Source of the DNA: Ramlibacter humi
GTDB lineage: Bacteria > Pseudomonadota > Gammaproteobacteria > Burkholderiales > Burkholderiaceae_C
Length of the DNA: 64,000 nucleotides
Direction of reading: 5' to 3'
Assembly (NCBI RefSeq): GCF_004681975.1
Contig: NZ_SMLK01000003.1
Location: 186,001 to 250,000, forward strand
The translations under genes and the position numbers were made by a program. Shown here one piece after another: positions 8,703 to 17,778 of this stretch. The notes beneath the pieces are model-generated. The model saw only the letters and a program-made list of their open reading frames with translations. It did not search any database and had not been told where the DNA came from. Every line of letters begins with the position of its first letter. Within the stretch, counting starts at the first letter, position 1.

Positions 8703-9538
8703 GCCGGCGCCGCCGGCACGGGCGGCACGGGCGGGGCCACGGGCAGGCGCGCATCGTGCTCCAGCACGTGCACCTGCTTGTTCGTCATCGCGACGTTGCC
8801 GAAGATGGTGCTGAAAGCCACGTCCTTCGCGTCGCGCCCTGTGCCGATGCGCACCAACCGGTCCACCGGCGCCATGCCGGTGGCGTCGAACATCACCCAG
8901 TACCCGTCCAGCCAGGCCTCAAACACGGCGTGGAAGTCCTGCGGCGGCTCGTCGAACCACACGTAGCCCGCCACCAGCCGCGCCGGGATGTTGAGTGACC
9001 GGCACAGCGTGATGCCGACGTGCGCGAAATCGCGGCACACGCCCGCGCGCTGCGACAGCACGTCGTGCGCGGTGGATGTCGGCCCCGTGCTGCCCGGCCT
9101 GTAGTCGATGTTGCGGTTCACCCAGTCCACCACGTGCCGCACGCGCGCGATGCCCGGCGGCACCCGGCCGAACTGCTCGCGCGCCCACGCGCCCACCACG
9201 TCCGATTCGCAATAGCGCGTGGGCAGCAGGCAATGGAGGATGTCGTCGGGCACCTGGCTCACGGGCACCTCGGGCAGGTGCTCGTCCACCGGCTCGGTGT
9301 GCACTTCCACGTCGGCCTTGTAGCGGACCTCCAGCGGCCCGGGCGGCGCGTCGAAGCGGAAGAAGCGGTTGCCGCTGCCGGGGTCCTCGAACGTGCGCAG
9401 CGGCACCGGCGGGAACACCGACAAGTTCTCACCCACGATGTCCTGCGTGGGCCAGATCGCGGCCTCGATGTTGAAGCAGAAATGCGAAGGCTGGCGCACG
9501 TCGTACGCCAGCACGGTCTCGACGGTCGACAGGTGCAT
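8690..9538 (-). CDS. Transglutaminase-like cysteine protease-fold protein
   Basis: 282 residues from MHLSTVE. In-frame ATGs at 9574 and 9598 are possible, but the family's N-terminal beta domain begins here and none has a good ribosome site. The catalytic core is visible: GVCRDFAH (Cys), DFHAVFEAWLDG (His) and MFDATG (Asp), giving the Cys-His-Asp triad. An N-terminal beta-rich domain precedes it, as in bacterial transglutaminase-like proteins, which are often peptidases or peptide-modifying enzymes. The C-terminus is alanine/proline-rich. Function is unassigned. Confidence 0.87.
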   Translation of the reverse strand: MHLSTVETVLAYDVRQPSHFCFNIEAAIWPTQDIVGENLSVFPPVPLRTFEDPGSGNRFFRFDAPPGPLEVRYKADVEVHTEPVDEHLPEVPVSQVPDDILHCLLPTRYCESDVVGAWAREQFGRVPPGIARVRHVVDWVNRNIDYRPGSTGPTSTAHDVLSQRAGVCRDFAHVGITLCRSLNIPARLVAGYVWFDEPPQDFHAVFEAWLDGYWVMFDATGMAPVDRLVRIGTGRDAKDVAFSTIFGNVAMTNKQVHVLEHDARLPVAPPVPPVPAAPAQVL

Positions 9539-9632
9539 GGAAGGTTCGCGCGGCGCTTTGCCGGGCTCATCCATGGTCGCCGGCGAAACCTTCGGCATCC
9601 ATCAGCCAGCGGCGCGGGCCGCTGTAGGAACG

Positions 9633-10892
9633 CTACTTGCCGAACAGGCCCTTGAGGCTGCCCAGGCCCTTGCCGACCTTCTCGCCCACCGACGAAGCGA
9701 CGCCCGAGCCCGGCAGCGACACGCCCGTCGGCGTGACCGAGGGCGAGTCCAGCGTGCCCGCCACCTGCAGCGGCACGCCCGCCAGCTGCCCGATCGGCCC
9801 GGCGGTCAGCGAAGCCTGCACCTTGCCGGCCAGGCTCTTGTCGGCGTTCAGCGTGACGTTGCCCGTGGCGGACAGCAGGCCCGAGCTGGCCACCAGGTTG
9901 GTGAGGTGCACGACGCGGCCCTGCGTCGTGACATTGCCGGCCAGCGTGTCCAGCGCCGTCTCGCCGCTGCGGCTGGCACCCAGCGTGCGCACCGCCTGCG
10001 CCAGGTCGATGCCGTGCAGCACCGCGTTGCGCACGGTGAACTTCGTCTGCGTGTGCATGGCATCGGCCAGCGCGCCGGGCTCCTTGAAGTCGGATTGCAG
10101 CGTGGTGTTCGCGTCCACGCGGCCGGTGAGCGCGCGGCTGGGCGCAGTGAGCGCGGAGACCTCCACGCCCTTGGTGGCGAGCTCGCCCGCCAGGCGCCAC
10201 TGGCCGTTCTTCTGCTGCTGCAGGCGCAGCGGGCCGGTCACCGTGCCGCCGCCGATCTCGCTGCGCAGCTGCCACGCGTCGGCCGTGCGCTCCAGCCGCG
10301 CCTTGGCGCCCTTGAAGCGGCCGTCCACCACGTCCACCCTGGCGGACTGCGGCAGCAGCTCGCCTTCGAAGTCCACGTCGGCATCGACGGTCAGCTTCTG
10401 GTTCTTCTCGTCGACCCAGGTCACGCGGTCCAGGACGATGCGCCGCGGCAGTGTGGGCGCGGCGGACGATTCCTTGGGGGGCGACGAGGCCGCACCGGCC
10501 GGCTTGCCCGCGGCATCCTGCTTTTGCAGGCGTGTCATCAGCGCCACAATGCCCTGCTGCGGCAGCACCGCGTTGCGCACGACCAGCGAGCCCAGCTCCG
10601 GCTTGCCCGCCAGCAGCGAGGTCCAGACGGGCCGCGCCTCCACCCTTTCCAGCGTCAGCGGCGGCTGCGTCTGCACCCGCGCGTCGTAGACCGCCACGGA
10701 AGGCGCCGGGAACACGGCGATCTCGATGCGTCCCAGCTGCAGCGGCACGCCCAGCGCCGCGGCCGCCTGCTGCTGCGCCCGCTGCCGGAAATCGTCGCTG
10801 GACGCCCAGCGCGAAAGCGCGAACACCGCCGCCGCCAGCAGCACCACCACCGCGGCCACGGCCGCGAGCACCCATTTCATCCACTTGCGCAT
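9633..10892 (-). CDS. AsmA-family envelope protein
   Basis: 419 residues. One N-terminal membrane anchor (about residues 7-26) is followed by an AsmA-type beta-rich periplasmic domain (LGVPLQLGRIEIAVFPAPSVAV near residues 47-68; VRNAVLHGIDLAQAVR in the C-terminal half). Proteins of this VPS13-like bridge family are linked to outer-membrane phospholipid transport and assembly. At 419 residues it is shorter than E. coli AsmA. It lies 34 bases past the transglutaminase gene on the same strand and could be its operon partner. Confidence 0.85.
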   Translation of the reverse strand: MRKWMKWVLAAVAAVVVLLAAAVFALSRWASSDDFRQRAQQQAAAALGVPLQLGRIEIAVFPAPSVAVYDARVQTQPPLTLERVEARPVWTSLLAGKPELGSLVVRNAVLPQQGIVALMTRLQKQDAAGKPAGAASSPPKESSAAPTLPRRIVLDRVTWVDEKNQKLTVDADVDFEGELLPQSARVDVVDGRFKGAKARLERTADAWQLRSEIGGGTVTGPLRLQQQKNGQWRLAGELATKGVEVSALTAPSRALTGRVDANTTLQSDFKEPGALADAMHTQTKFTVRNAVLHGIDLAQAVRTLGASRSGETALDTLAGNVTTQGRVVHLTNLVASSGLLSATGNVTLNADKSLAGKVQASLTAGPIGQLAGVPLQVAGTLDSPSVTPTGVSLPGSGVASSVGEKVGKGLGSLKGLFGK

Positions 10893-10972
10893 GAGCCCGA
10901 TTCTCGCGCCTGCAGGAAATTTGCGGCACGGCTAGCATCCGGGTCCTCATCCCGAGGAAGACAAACCCACCC

Positions 10973-11581
10973 ATGAAGCTCTACTACTCCCCCGGCGCCT
11001 GTTCCCTGTCGCCCCACATCGTCCTGCGTGAAGCGGGCCTGGCCTTCGAGCTGGTGCTGGCCAGCACCAAGACGCACAAGCTGCAGGACGGCACGGACTA
11101 CTACGGCATCAACCCGCTGGGCTACGTGCCGATGCTGGAGCTGGACGACGGCACCCGCCTGCGCGAAGGCCCGGCCATCGTGCAGTACGTCGCCGACCAG
11201 GTGCCGACCAAGAACCTGGCGCCGGCCAACGGCACGCTGCCGCGCTACCGCCTGCAGGAGTGGCTGACCTTCATCGGCACCGAGATCCACAAGTCGTTCT
11301 CGCCGCTGTTCAACCCGGCCATGCCCGAGGAAGGCAAGCAGATCTACCGCGATCGCCTGGCCAGCCGCATCGAGTGGGTGGACGGCCAGCTCGCCGGCAA
11401 GGACTACCTGATGGGCGACCACTTCAGCGTGGCCGACGCCTACCTGTTCGTGGTCACCAACTGGGCCAAGCCGATGAACATCGACCTGTCGGCGCGCAAG
11501 AACCTGATGGCCTGGCGCGAACGCATGTCCGCCCGCCCGGCGGTGCAGGAAGCGCTGAAGGCCGAGGGCCTGGCGAAATAA
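10973..11581 (+). CDS. gstA: Beta-class glutathione S-transferase
   Basis: 202 residues, the usual bacterial GST length. The N-terminal YYSPGACSLSPHI carries Cys10 typical of beta-class enzymes; the thioredoxin-like GSH-site loop (GYVPMLELDDG, REGPAIVQYVAD) and helical C-terminal domain (FIGTEIHKSFSPLF, GDHFSVADAYLFV) follow. It conjugates or reduces electrophiles with glutathione in the cytoplasm. Its stop lies one base from the convergent MFS gene. Confidence 0.92.
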   Translation: MKLYYSPGACSLSPHIVLREAGLAFELVLASTKTHKLQDGTDYYGINPLGYVPMLELDDGTRLREGPAIVQYVADQVPTKNLAPANGTLPRYRLQEWLTFIGTEIHKSFSPLFNPAMPEEGKQIYRDRLASRIEWVDGQLAGKDYLMGDHFSVADAYLFVVTNWAKPMNIDLSARKNLMAWRERMSARPAVQEALKAEGLAK

Positions 11582-11582
11582 G

Positions 11583-12800
11583 TCATTGGGACAGCGGCCG
11601 CTGGCGCCAAGCCAGCGCCGCCCCCACCCACAGGGCGGCCGCGGAGAACACCAGCCCGCGCGCCAGCCCGCCCTGCCCGTCCGCGATCCAGCCCACCACC
11701 GTGGGCCCCACGATCTGCCCGAACGCGAAGACCGTGGTGAACGCGCTGATGCCGGCGGCCCACTGCGACGGCGGCACGTTGTGGCGCACGATGGCGGTGG
11801 TGGACGCCACCACGGACAGGAACACCGCGCCGAACACCAGGCCCGAAACCAGCACCAGCGGCCATGAAGCGGTGAGCGCGGGCACGATGGTCGCGCACCC
11901 CAGCAAGCCGTTCAGCAACGCCTGCGGCTCCCCGCCGCGATAGCGGTCCAGCAGCCCGGCCCAGATGCGCGACGAAGCGATCACCGCCAATCCCAGCAGC
12001 GCGTAGAACAAGGTGATGCGGCCCGCGCCGACGCCCTGCTCGCGCAGCAGCGCGATCACGAACGTCATGTAGCCGATGTACCCGACGCCGAACAGCGCGT
12101 AGCCGCCGAGCGTGGGCGCGAAGTCGCGGACGCGGAAGTGCTGCGGCTGCGAGGCACCCGTCGTGCCCGGCAGCTCGCCATCGCCCAGCACGCGCGCGGG
12201 CCAGGCCAGCACGGCCGTCGCGGCGATGCACGCCAGCGACAGCGCCCACCAGGCCCACGCCCAGCCGTGCGGCACACCGTGGGCCGCATCCAGCACTACG
12301 GGCACCAGCACGGCCGACAAGGTGATGCCCAGGCCCGTGCCGCCGTAGTACAGGCCCAGCAGCAATCCGCTGCGCTTGGGCTGCATCGCACCCAGCCGCG
12401 CCGCGAGCAGGCCGCCCGAGATGAAAAGGAAGGCGCTGGCGACACCTGCCAACGTGCGCTGCAGCAACAGCGGCGCCGGCGCGGTGAAGAAGCCCGACAG
12501 CCCCATGAACACACTGGCAAGAAGCGCGCCACCGAGCAGCAGGCGTGGCGGGCCGAACCGCCGCATCAGCCGAGGCGTCAGCAGCGCCCCGATGAGGTAA
12601 CCCAGCGCATTGGCCGTGTTCATCGCCCCGGCCAGCGTGTACGACCACTGCAGGTCCGAACGCATCGGTGGCAACAGCAGTCCGTACGCGAATCTCGTGA
12701 TGCCCAGCGAGACTACCGCACCCAGCGACAAGGCCAGCGCCAGGCGCAGGAATGGCTGGGGTGCGGTGTCGGCCACGGAGCCGGATTGTCGGGCAAACAT
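11583..12800 (-). CDS. MFS transporter, YbfB/YjiJ family
   Basis: 405 residues from ATG 12800; a start 54 bases upstream would add a basic tail. Twelve hydrophobic segments can be traced. The early motif GAVVSLGITRFAYGLLLPPM is typical of the YbfB/YjiJ branch of the major facilitator superfamily, whose substrates are mostly unknown. It is divergent from the old-yellow-enzyme gene and convergent with gstA. Confidence 0.88.
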   Translation of the reverse strand: MFARQSGSVADTAPQPFLRLALALSLGAVVSLGITRFAYGLLLPPMRSDLQWSYTLAGAMNTANALGYLIGALLTPRLMRRFGPPRLLLGGALLASVFMGLSGFFTAPAPLLLQRTLAGVASAFLFISGGLLAARLGAMQPKRSGLLLGLYYGGTGLGITLSAVLVPVVLDAAHGVPHGWAWAWWALSLACIAATAVLAWPARVLGDGELPGTTGASQPQHFRVRDFAPTLGGYALFGVGYIGYMTFVIALLREQGVGAGRITLFYALLGLAVIASSRIWAGLLDRYRGGEPQALLNGLLGCATIVPALTASWPLVLVSGLVFGAVFLSVVASTTAIVRHNVPPSQWAAGISAFTTVFAFGQIVGPTVVGWIADGQGGLARGLVFSAAALWVGAALAWRQRPLSQ

Positions 12801-12895
12801 GAAACCGCATCGTCTTGCAGGGCACAGGACATCGGTGCTTGCCTTACGCTGCACGCGTCCCCAACTGCGTCCGTCCGAGAAGAAAGCGAAGGAAC

Positions 12896-13999
12896 ATGCC
12901 CTCCCTGTTCGATCCCGTGCACGCCGGCAAGCTGGCCCTGCGCAACCGCATCGTGATGGCCCCGCTGACGCGCAACCGCGCGCCGGGTGCCGTGCCCACG
13001 CCTCTCATGGCCGAGTACTACGCGCAACGCGCCAGCGCCGGCCTGCTCGTCACCGAAGCCACCGCCGTCAGTCACCAGGGCCAGGGCTATGCCGACGTGC
13101 CCGGCCTCTACACGTCCGAAGCGCTGCAGGCCTGGAAGCGCGTCACCGACGCCGTGCATGCCAAGGGCGGCCGCATCGTCACCCAGCTGTGGCACGTGGG
13201 CCGTGTCTCGCACGATTCGCTGCAGCCCCAAGGCGGCAAGCCGGTGGCGCCGTCCGCCATCGCGGCCAAGACCAAGACCTACCTGATCAAGGACGGCGTC
13301 GGCGGCTTCGCCGACACGTCGATGCCGCGCGCGCTGGAAGCGAGCGAGATCCCCGGCATTGTCCACGCCTTCCAGGTGGCGGCGCGCGAAGCCGTGAAGA
13401 CCGCCGGCTTCGACGGCGTGGAGGTGCACGGTGCCAACGGCTACCTGCTCGACCAGTTCCTGAAGCGCGGCGCCAACCAGCGCACCGACGACTACGGCGG
13501 CTCCATCGAGAACCGCGCGCGGCTGCTGCTGGAGGTGGTGCGCGCCCTCGTCGACGAAGTCGGCGGCGGCCTGGTCGGCGTGCGCCTGTCGCCGGTCACC
13601 ACGGCCAACGACATCCACGACCCCGAGCCGCAGCCGCTGTTCGAGTACGTGGTGAAGCAATTGGCGCCGCTGGGCCTGGCGTACATTCACGTCATCGAAG
13701 GCGCCACCGGCGGCGCGCGCGAACTGCCCGAGCGTCCGTTCGACTACGAAGCGCTGCGCCGCGCCTACCGGCAAGCCGGCGGCAAGGGTGCGTGGATGGT
13801 GAACAACGGCTACGACCGCCAGCTGGCCGACCACGCGCTGCGCGACGGCGCGGACCTGATCGCCTTCGGCAAGCTGTACATCGCCAACCCCGACCTGGTG
13901 GAACGGCTGCGCACCGGCGCGCCGCTGAACGCGCCCGACAAGACCACCTTCTACGGAGGCGGCGCCAGGGGTTACACCGACTACCCCACGCTGGCCTGA
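12896..13999 (+). CDS. Alkene reductase (old yellow enzyme, NemA-like)
   Basis: 367 residues from ATG 12896, preceded by AAGGA. FMN-barrel signatures are FDPVHAGKLALRNRIVMAPLTRNRA, the active-site WHVGRVSH, VHGANGYLLDQFL and RTDDYGGSIENRAR. It reduces activated C=C bonds (N-ethylmaleimide, enones, nitroesters) with NADPH. It is followed 43 bases later by creB, with no functional link evident. Confidence 0.93.
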   Translation: MPSLFDPVHAGKLALRNRIVMAPLTRNRAPGAVPTPLMAEYYAQRASAGLLVTEATAVSHQGQGYADVPGLYTSEALQAWKRVTDAVHAKGGRIVTQLWHVGRVSHDSLQPQGGKPVAPSAIAAKTKTYLIKDGVGGFADTSMPRALEASEIPGIVHAFQVAAREAVKTAGFDGVEVHGANGYLLDQFLKRGANQRTDDYGGSIENRARLLLEVVRALVDEVGGGLVGVRLSPVTTANDIHDPEPQPLFEYVVKQLAPLGLAYIHVIEGATGGARELPERPFDYEALRRAYRQAGGKGAWMVNNGYDRQLADHALRDGADLIAFGKLYIANPDLVERLRTGAPLNAPDKTTFYGGGARGYTDYPTLA

Positions 14000-14042
14000 A
14001 GCGGCGCCGGTGGCGACGCGCGCGCGCCGCCACAATAGGCGC

Positions 14043-14777
14043 ATGCTCAGCAAGCCGCGCATCCTGGTCGTCGAGGACGAGTCGGGCATCGCCGACACGA
14101 TCCAGTACGTGCTGGCCACCGACGGCTTCGCGCCCGTCTGGTGCGCCACCGCCGATCAGGCGCTGCGCGAGTTTCAGGCCCGGCCGCCCGCGCTCGCCAT
14201 CCTCGACGTCGGCCTGCCCGACCTGAACGGCTTCGAGCTGTTCAAGCAATTGCAGGCGCTGCCCGGCGCCGCCGGCGTGCCCATGCTGTTCCTCACCGCC
14301 CGCAGCGACGAGATTGACCGCGTCGTCGGGCTGGAGCTGGGCGCCGACGACTACATCGCCAAGCCGTTCTCGCCGCGCGAACTGGTGGCGCGCGTGCGCG
14401 GCATCCTGCGCCGCAGCAGCCGGCCGGCGGCCAACGGCAGCGCAGCATCGGTACCGGCTGCGCCGCCGCCCGTGCCCTTCGCGCTCGACGAAGACAAGCG
14501 CCAGATCCGCTACTACGGCCGCGCGCTGGAACTCTCGCGCTACGAATACGGCGTGCTGCGCCTGCTGGTGCTCAAGCCCGGCCGCGTGTACACCCGCGAC
14601 GAGCTGCTGGCCAAGGTGTGGGACGACGACAGCGACAGCTTCGACCGCACGGTGGACGCGCACGTGAAGACGCTGCGCGCCAAGCTCAAGGCCGTGGCGC
14701 CGTCCCTGGAGCCGATCCGCACCCTGCGCGGCACCGGCTACGCGCTGAGCGAGGACCTGCCGGGCGAGCCTTCGTGA
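14043..14777 (+). CDS. creB: Response regulator CreB
   Basis: 244 residues. A receiver domain has acidic pocket E11/D12, phospho-acceptor D55 (AILDVGLPDLNGF) and the Lys in ADDYIAKPFSPREL. An alanine/proline linker follows, then an OmpR/PhoB winged helix (ELSRYEYGVLRLL, FDRTVDAHVKTLRAKL). Assigned to CreB rather than another OmpR member because it is coupled to a CreC-like kinase, creD is adjacent, and a perfect cre tag lies beyond creD. Its stop overlaps the GTG of creC (GTGA). Confidence 0.9.
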   Translation: MLSKPRILVVEDESGIADTIQYVLATDGFAPVWCATADQALREFQARPPALAILDVGLPDLNGFELFKQLQALPGAAGVPMLFLTARSDEIDRVVGLELGADDYIAKPFSPRELVARVRGILRRSSRPAANGSAASVPAAPPPVPFALDEDKRQIRYYGRALELSRYEYGVLRLLVLKPGRVYTRDELLAKVWDDDSDSFDRTVDAHVKTLRAKLKAVAPSLEPIRTLRGTGYALSEDLPGEPS

Positions 14778-16216
14778 ACGCCAAGCGCAACCGCATCTTC
14801 ATCGGCATTTTGCTGATCTACGCGATCGGCATCGCGTTCCTGCTGTACCGCGTGCTGGCCGACCTGGACCCGCGCTACCGCGAGTCGGCCGAGGAATCGC
14901 TGGTGGAAACCGCGCAGCTGATGGCCAGCCTGGTGGAACAGGACGTGCGCGACGGCGCCATCGACACCGCGCGGCTGGATCCGCTGTTCCGCTCGGTCTA
15001 TGCGCGCCGCTTCGAAGCGCGCATCTTCAGCATGACCAAGGAGCGGGTGGAGCTGCGGATGTACGTCACCGACCGCGGCGGCCGCGTGCTGTACGACTCG
15101 CTGGGGCAGGTGGCCGGCGCCGACTTCTCCCAGTGGCGCGACGTGCGGCTGGCGCTGCGCGGCGAGTACGGCGCGCGAACCTCGCCCGACTTGGAGCACG
15201 AGCCCGACACCTCGGTGATGTACGTGGGCGCGCCGGTGCGCTGGCGCGACGGGATCGTGGGCGCGGTGAGCGTGGGCAAGCCGGTGCAAAGCTTCGGCCA
15301 GTTCGTGCAGGCGGCGCGGCGCAAGACGCTGTACGTCGGCCTGACGTCCGCGGTGGCGGTGCTCATGCTGGCGATCATCGTGTCGGTGTGGCTGGTGCGG
15401 CCGTTCGGGCTGATCGCCGACTACGTGCGCTACGTCCGCTCGCAGCGCAAGCTGAGCCTGCCGCGGCTGGGGCGGCGCGCGCTGGGCGTCATCGGCGCGG
15501 CGTACGAAGAGATGCGCGACGCGCTGGCGGGCCGCAACTATGTCGCCGACTACGTGCAGACGCTCACGCACGAAGTGAAGAGCCCGCTGTCGGCCATCCG
15601 CGGTGCGGCCGAACTGCTGCAGGAGCCGGGCATGCCGCCCGGGCAGCGGCAGCAGTTCCTGGACAACATCACGCGCGAAACACAGCGCATCCAGGAAACG
15701 GTGGACCGCATGATGGAGCTCACCGCGCTGGAAACGCGGCGCCGGCTCGACGCGACGCAGCTGGTGGCGATGACGCCCCTGCTCGAGGACGTGGTCGCCT
15801 CCGCCAACCCTACCGCCGCCGCGCGCGGCGTGCGCGTGAAGCTGGCCATCGGGGCCGACGCGTCGGTGGACGGCGACCCCTTCCTGCTGCGCCGCGCCTT
15901 GGGCAACCTGCTGGACAACGCCATCGACTTTTCGCCCGAAGGCGGCGAGGTGCTGGTCAGCACCCGGCTGCGGCCGCGCTCACTGGTGATCGAAGTGGCC
16001 GACCAGGGCCCGGGCATCCCGGAGTACGCGCAGGACAAGGTGTTCGAGAAGTTCTACTCCCTCGCCCGCCCGCATTCGCGCAAGAAGAGCACCGGCCTGG
16101 GCCTGCCCTTCGTGCGCGAGATCGCATCGCTGCACCATGGCCGCGTCGAACTGGTGAACGCCGGCGAAGGCGCCGGCGCCGTGGCGCGGTTGCGGCTGCC
16201 GGTGGCTTCAGGCTGA
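14774..16216 (+). CDS. creC: Sensor histidine kinase CreC
   Basis: 480 residues with a GTG start overlapping the creB stop. An N-terminal membrane helix (residues 8-26), a periplasmic sensor domain (about 27-190), a second helix (about 193-217), then a HAMP-like linker. The H-box is TLTHEVKSPLSAIRG (His about 266), followed by N (LGNLLDNAIDFSPEGG), G1 (VADQGPGIP) and G2 (GLGLPFVREI). CreC phosphorylates CreB in response to growth or envelope signals; in enterobacteria the system tunes beta-lactamase and peptidoglycan-stress responses. It overlaps convergent creD by 9 bases. Confidence 0.9.
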   Translation: MNAKRNRIFIGILLIYAIGIAFLLYRVLADLDPRYRESAEESLVETAQLMASLVEQDVRDGAIDTARLDPLFRSVYARRFEARIFSMTKERVELRMYVTDRGGRVLYDSLGQVAGADFSQWRDVRLALRGEYGARTSPDLEHEPDTSVMYVGAPVRWRDGIVGAVSVGKPVQSFGQFVQAARRKTLYVGLTSAVAVLMLAIIVSVWLVRPFGLIADYVRYVRSQRKLSLPRLGRRALGVIGAAYEEMRDALAGRNYVADYVQTLTHEVKSPLSAIRGAAELLQEPGMPPGQRQQFLDNITRETQRIQETVDRMMELTALETRRRLDATQLVAMTPLLEDVVASANPTAAARGVRVKLAIGADASVDGDPFLLRRALGNLLDNAIDFSPEGGEVLVSTRLRPRSLVIEVADQGPGIPEYAQDKVFEKFYSLARPHSRKKSTGLGLPFVREIASLHHGRVELVNAGEGAGAVARLRLPVASG

Positions 16217-17602
16217 AGCCGGCGCGCCTTCCGGCCGCGCCGTGAGCGCGTACCAGTCCACCTTGCGCGTGGCGAGCATCAGCACCGAGAGCATCGCAAA
16301 GGCGAGCAACGACCCGAGCAGCAGCGCGTTGTCCTCCGACAGCAGCAGGCCATACAGGGCCGCGTAGAGCAAGCCCACATAGGCGCCCAGCGCCAGCCCG
16401 CGCCACGCGCTTCGCAACGCGCCGGCGAAGTACGCCGCCAGCAGCGCCACGCTGCCGGCCGCGGCCGCCGCGTAGGCGATGCCGAAAGCCACCTTCTCCG
16501 AGCCGGCCAGCAGCAGCAGGAAGAACAGTGCGATCGACATCCCCACCAGCCCGTACTGGATCGCATGCAGCCGCAGGCGCAGGAACAGCTCGAACATGAA
16601 CGCGGCCATCAGCACCAGGCCGATGAACAGCACGCCGTAGTGGATGGCGCGGTGGGTCAGCGAATAGGGGCTCACCGGCTGGGCGAGCGCGACGTCGAAC
16701 GTCTGCATGGACTCGGTCGCGGATCCCGGGTTCGTGACGTTGGCCTGCATCTGCGAACGGGCCGGCGTGACGAGCGAGGTCACTGCCCATTCTGCGCGGA
16801 AGCCGCCGCCCGTGACTTCACGATGGGCCGGCAGGAAGTCGCCGCCGAAGCTGGGATGCGGCCACGGGGACGCCATGCGCGCGCGCGTGTCCTCGCCCAG
16901 CGGCACGATAGAGAGCCTCTGCTGCCCCAGCAGGCTCAGCTTCAGTTCGAACGGGATCGGCGCGCCGCGTTGCCAGGCCTGGAGGGCGGCACCAGCCAGG
17001 GGCGCGTGCACACCACTCGCCAACACGCTGCGCTCCGAAACACCGGGTACGCGAGCCTGCAGCCGGGCCTCCTCGCCCGCCAGCCGCAAGGTGGGCAAGC
17101 CCTGGATGCCGCGCGGATCCGTCACGCCGACCGCCAGCATCGGGGCATCGGCCTCGATGACCGAGTCCTTGCGCGTGCGCGGGATCGATGCAGGGCCGGA
17201 CCCGGCGAAGCCGCCGGTGAGCCTGGCGTTCCAGTTGTAGAACAGCACCGTGAAGATGCCACGGTAGCGTTCCTCCGGCGCCAGCGCGCCTTCGACGTCC
17301 AGTTTCTCCGGGAATACCAGGTGAACGCCGCTGATGCTTTGCGGCACGCGCCCCGACACCTTCCCATTCGCATCCAGCTGCGCCTCGGTCCAGCGCTCGA
17401 CGTAAGGCACCACCAGCACCGGGCCGGCCAGTTGCTGGTGCCCTGCGTGCGTCTGCGCCAGCTCGCGTTCCGCCTGCACCTGTGCCACGCCACGGTCACC
17501 GACCAGGCCGCCGATCTGCGCCAGCGGCAAGCACAGCAGCACCAGCAGCAACACCAGCAGCAGTCCCTTGCCCAGCATGGACTGGCCGAATAGGTTCTTC
17601 AT
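16208..17602 (-). CDS. creD: CreD-family inner-membrane protein
   Basis: 464 residues from ATG 17602, with AGGAGAA 6-7 bases before it. One N-terminal membrane helix (about 13-33), a large periplasmic domain with CreD motifs (GPVLVVPY, FEKLDVEG-type segment, PSFGGDFLPAHREV), then about five C-terminal helices (YGVLFIGLVLMAAFMFELFL onward). CreD is the main CreB target in E. coli and affects envelope and beta-lactam tolerance. Here it is convergent to creBC, not downstream in an operon, and its upstream region holds the cre tag. Confidence 0.93.
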   Translation of the reverse strand: MKNLFGQSMLGKGLLLVLLLVLLCLPLAQIGGLVGDRGVAQVQAERELAQTHAGHQQLAGPVLVVPYVERWTEAQLDANGKVSGRVPQSISGVHLVFPEKLDVEGALAPEERYRGIFTVLFYNWNARLTGGFAGSGPASIPRTRKDSVIEADAPMLAVGVTDPRGIQGLPTLRLAGEEARLQARVPGVSERSVLASGVHAPLAGAALQAWQRGAPIPFELKLSLLGQQRLSIVPLGEDTRARMASPWPHPSFGGDFLPAHREVTGGGFRAEWAVTSLVTPARSQMQANVTNPGSATESMQTFDVALAQPVSPYSLTHRAIHYGVLFIGLVLMAAFMFELFLRLRLHAIQYGLVGMSIALFFLLLLAGSEKVAFGIAYAAAAAGSVALLAAYFAGALRSAWRGLALGAYVGLLYAALYGLLLSEDNALLLGSLLAFAMLSVLMLATRKVDWYALTARPEGAPASA

Positions 17603-17662
17603 CTCGCTTCTCCTCGCGAAGTTGTGGAGCCGCGGATGCTCGCCGCCGTCCGCGCGCGCAGC

Positions 17663-17691
17663 GTGAAGCCGCGACTTCACGCGGACTTCAC
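17663..17691. promoter_or_regulatory. Predicted CreB binding site (cre tag) in creD/VIT-vWA divergent region
   Basis: TTCAC at 17676-17680 and again at 17687-17691 with a 6-base spacer: an exact match to the E. coli cre tag TTCAC-N6-TTCAC. An inverted half-site GTGAA at 17663-17667 lies 8 bases before the first. The site is 74 bases upstream of the creD ATG and 88 bases upstream of the VIT-vWA ATG, so it could control both. The sequence match is direct; CreB binding is inferred. Confidence 0.75.
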
Positions 17692-17778
17692 ACAAGCCCT
17701 CCCGCGCTTCCCACCGGCTTCTCGCTCGGGCCCGAACCTTCGCTCCGTGCACCGTCGCACGCCCGGGAGATCGAGCCC

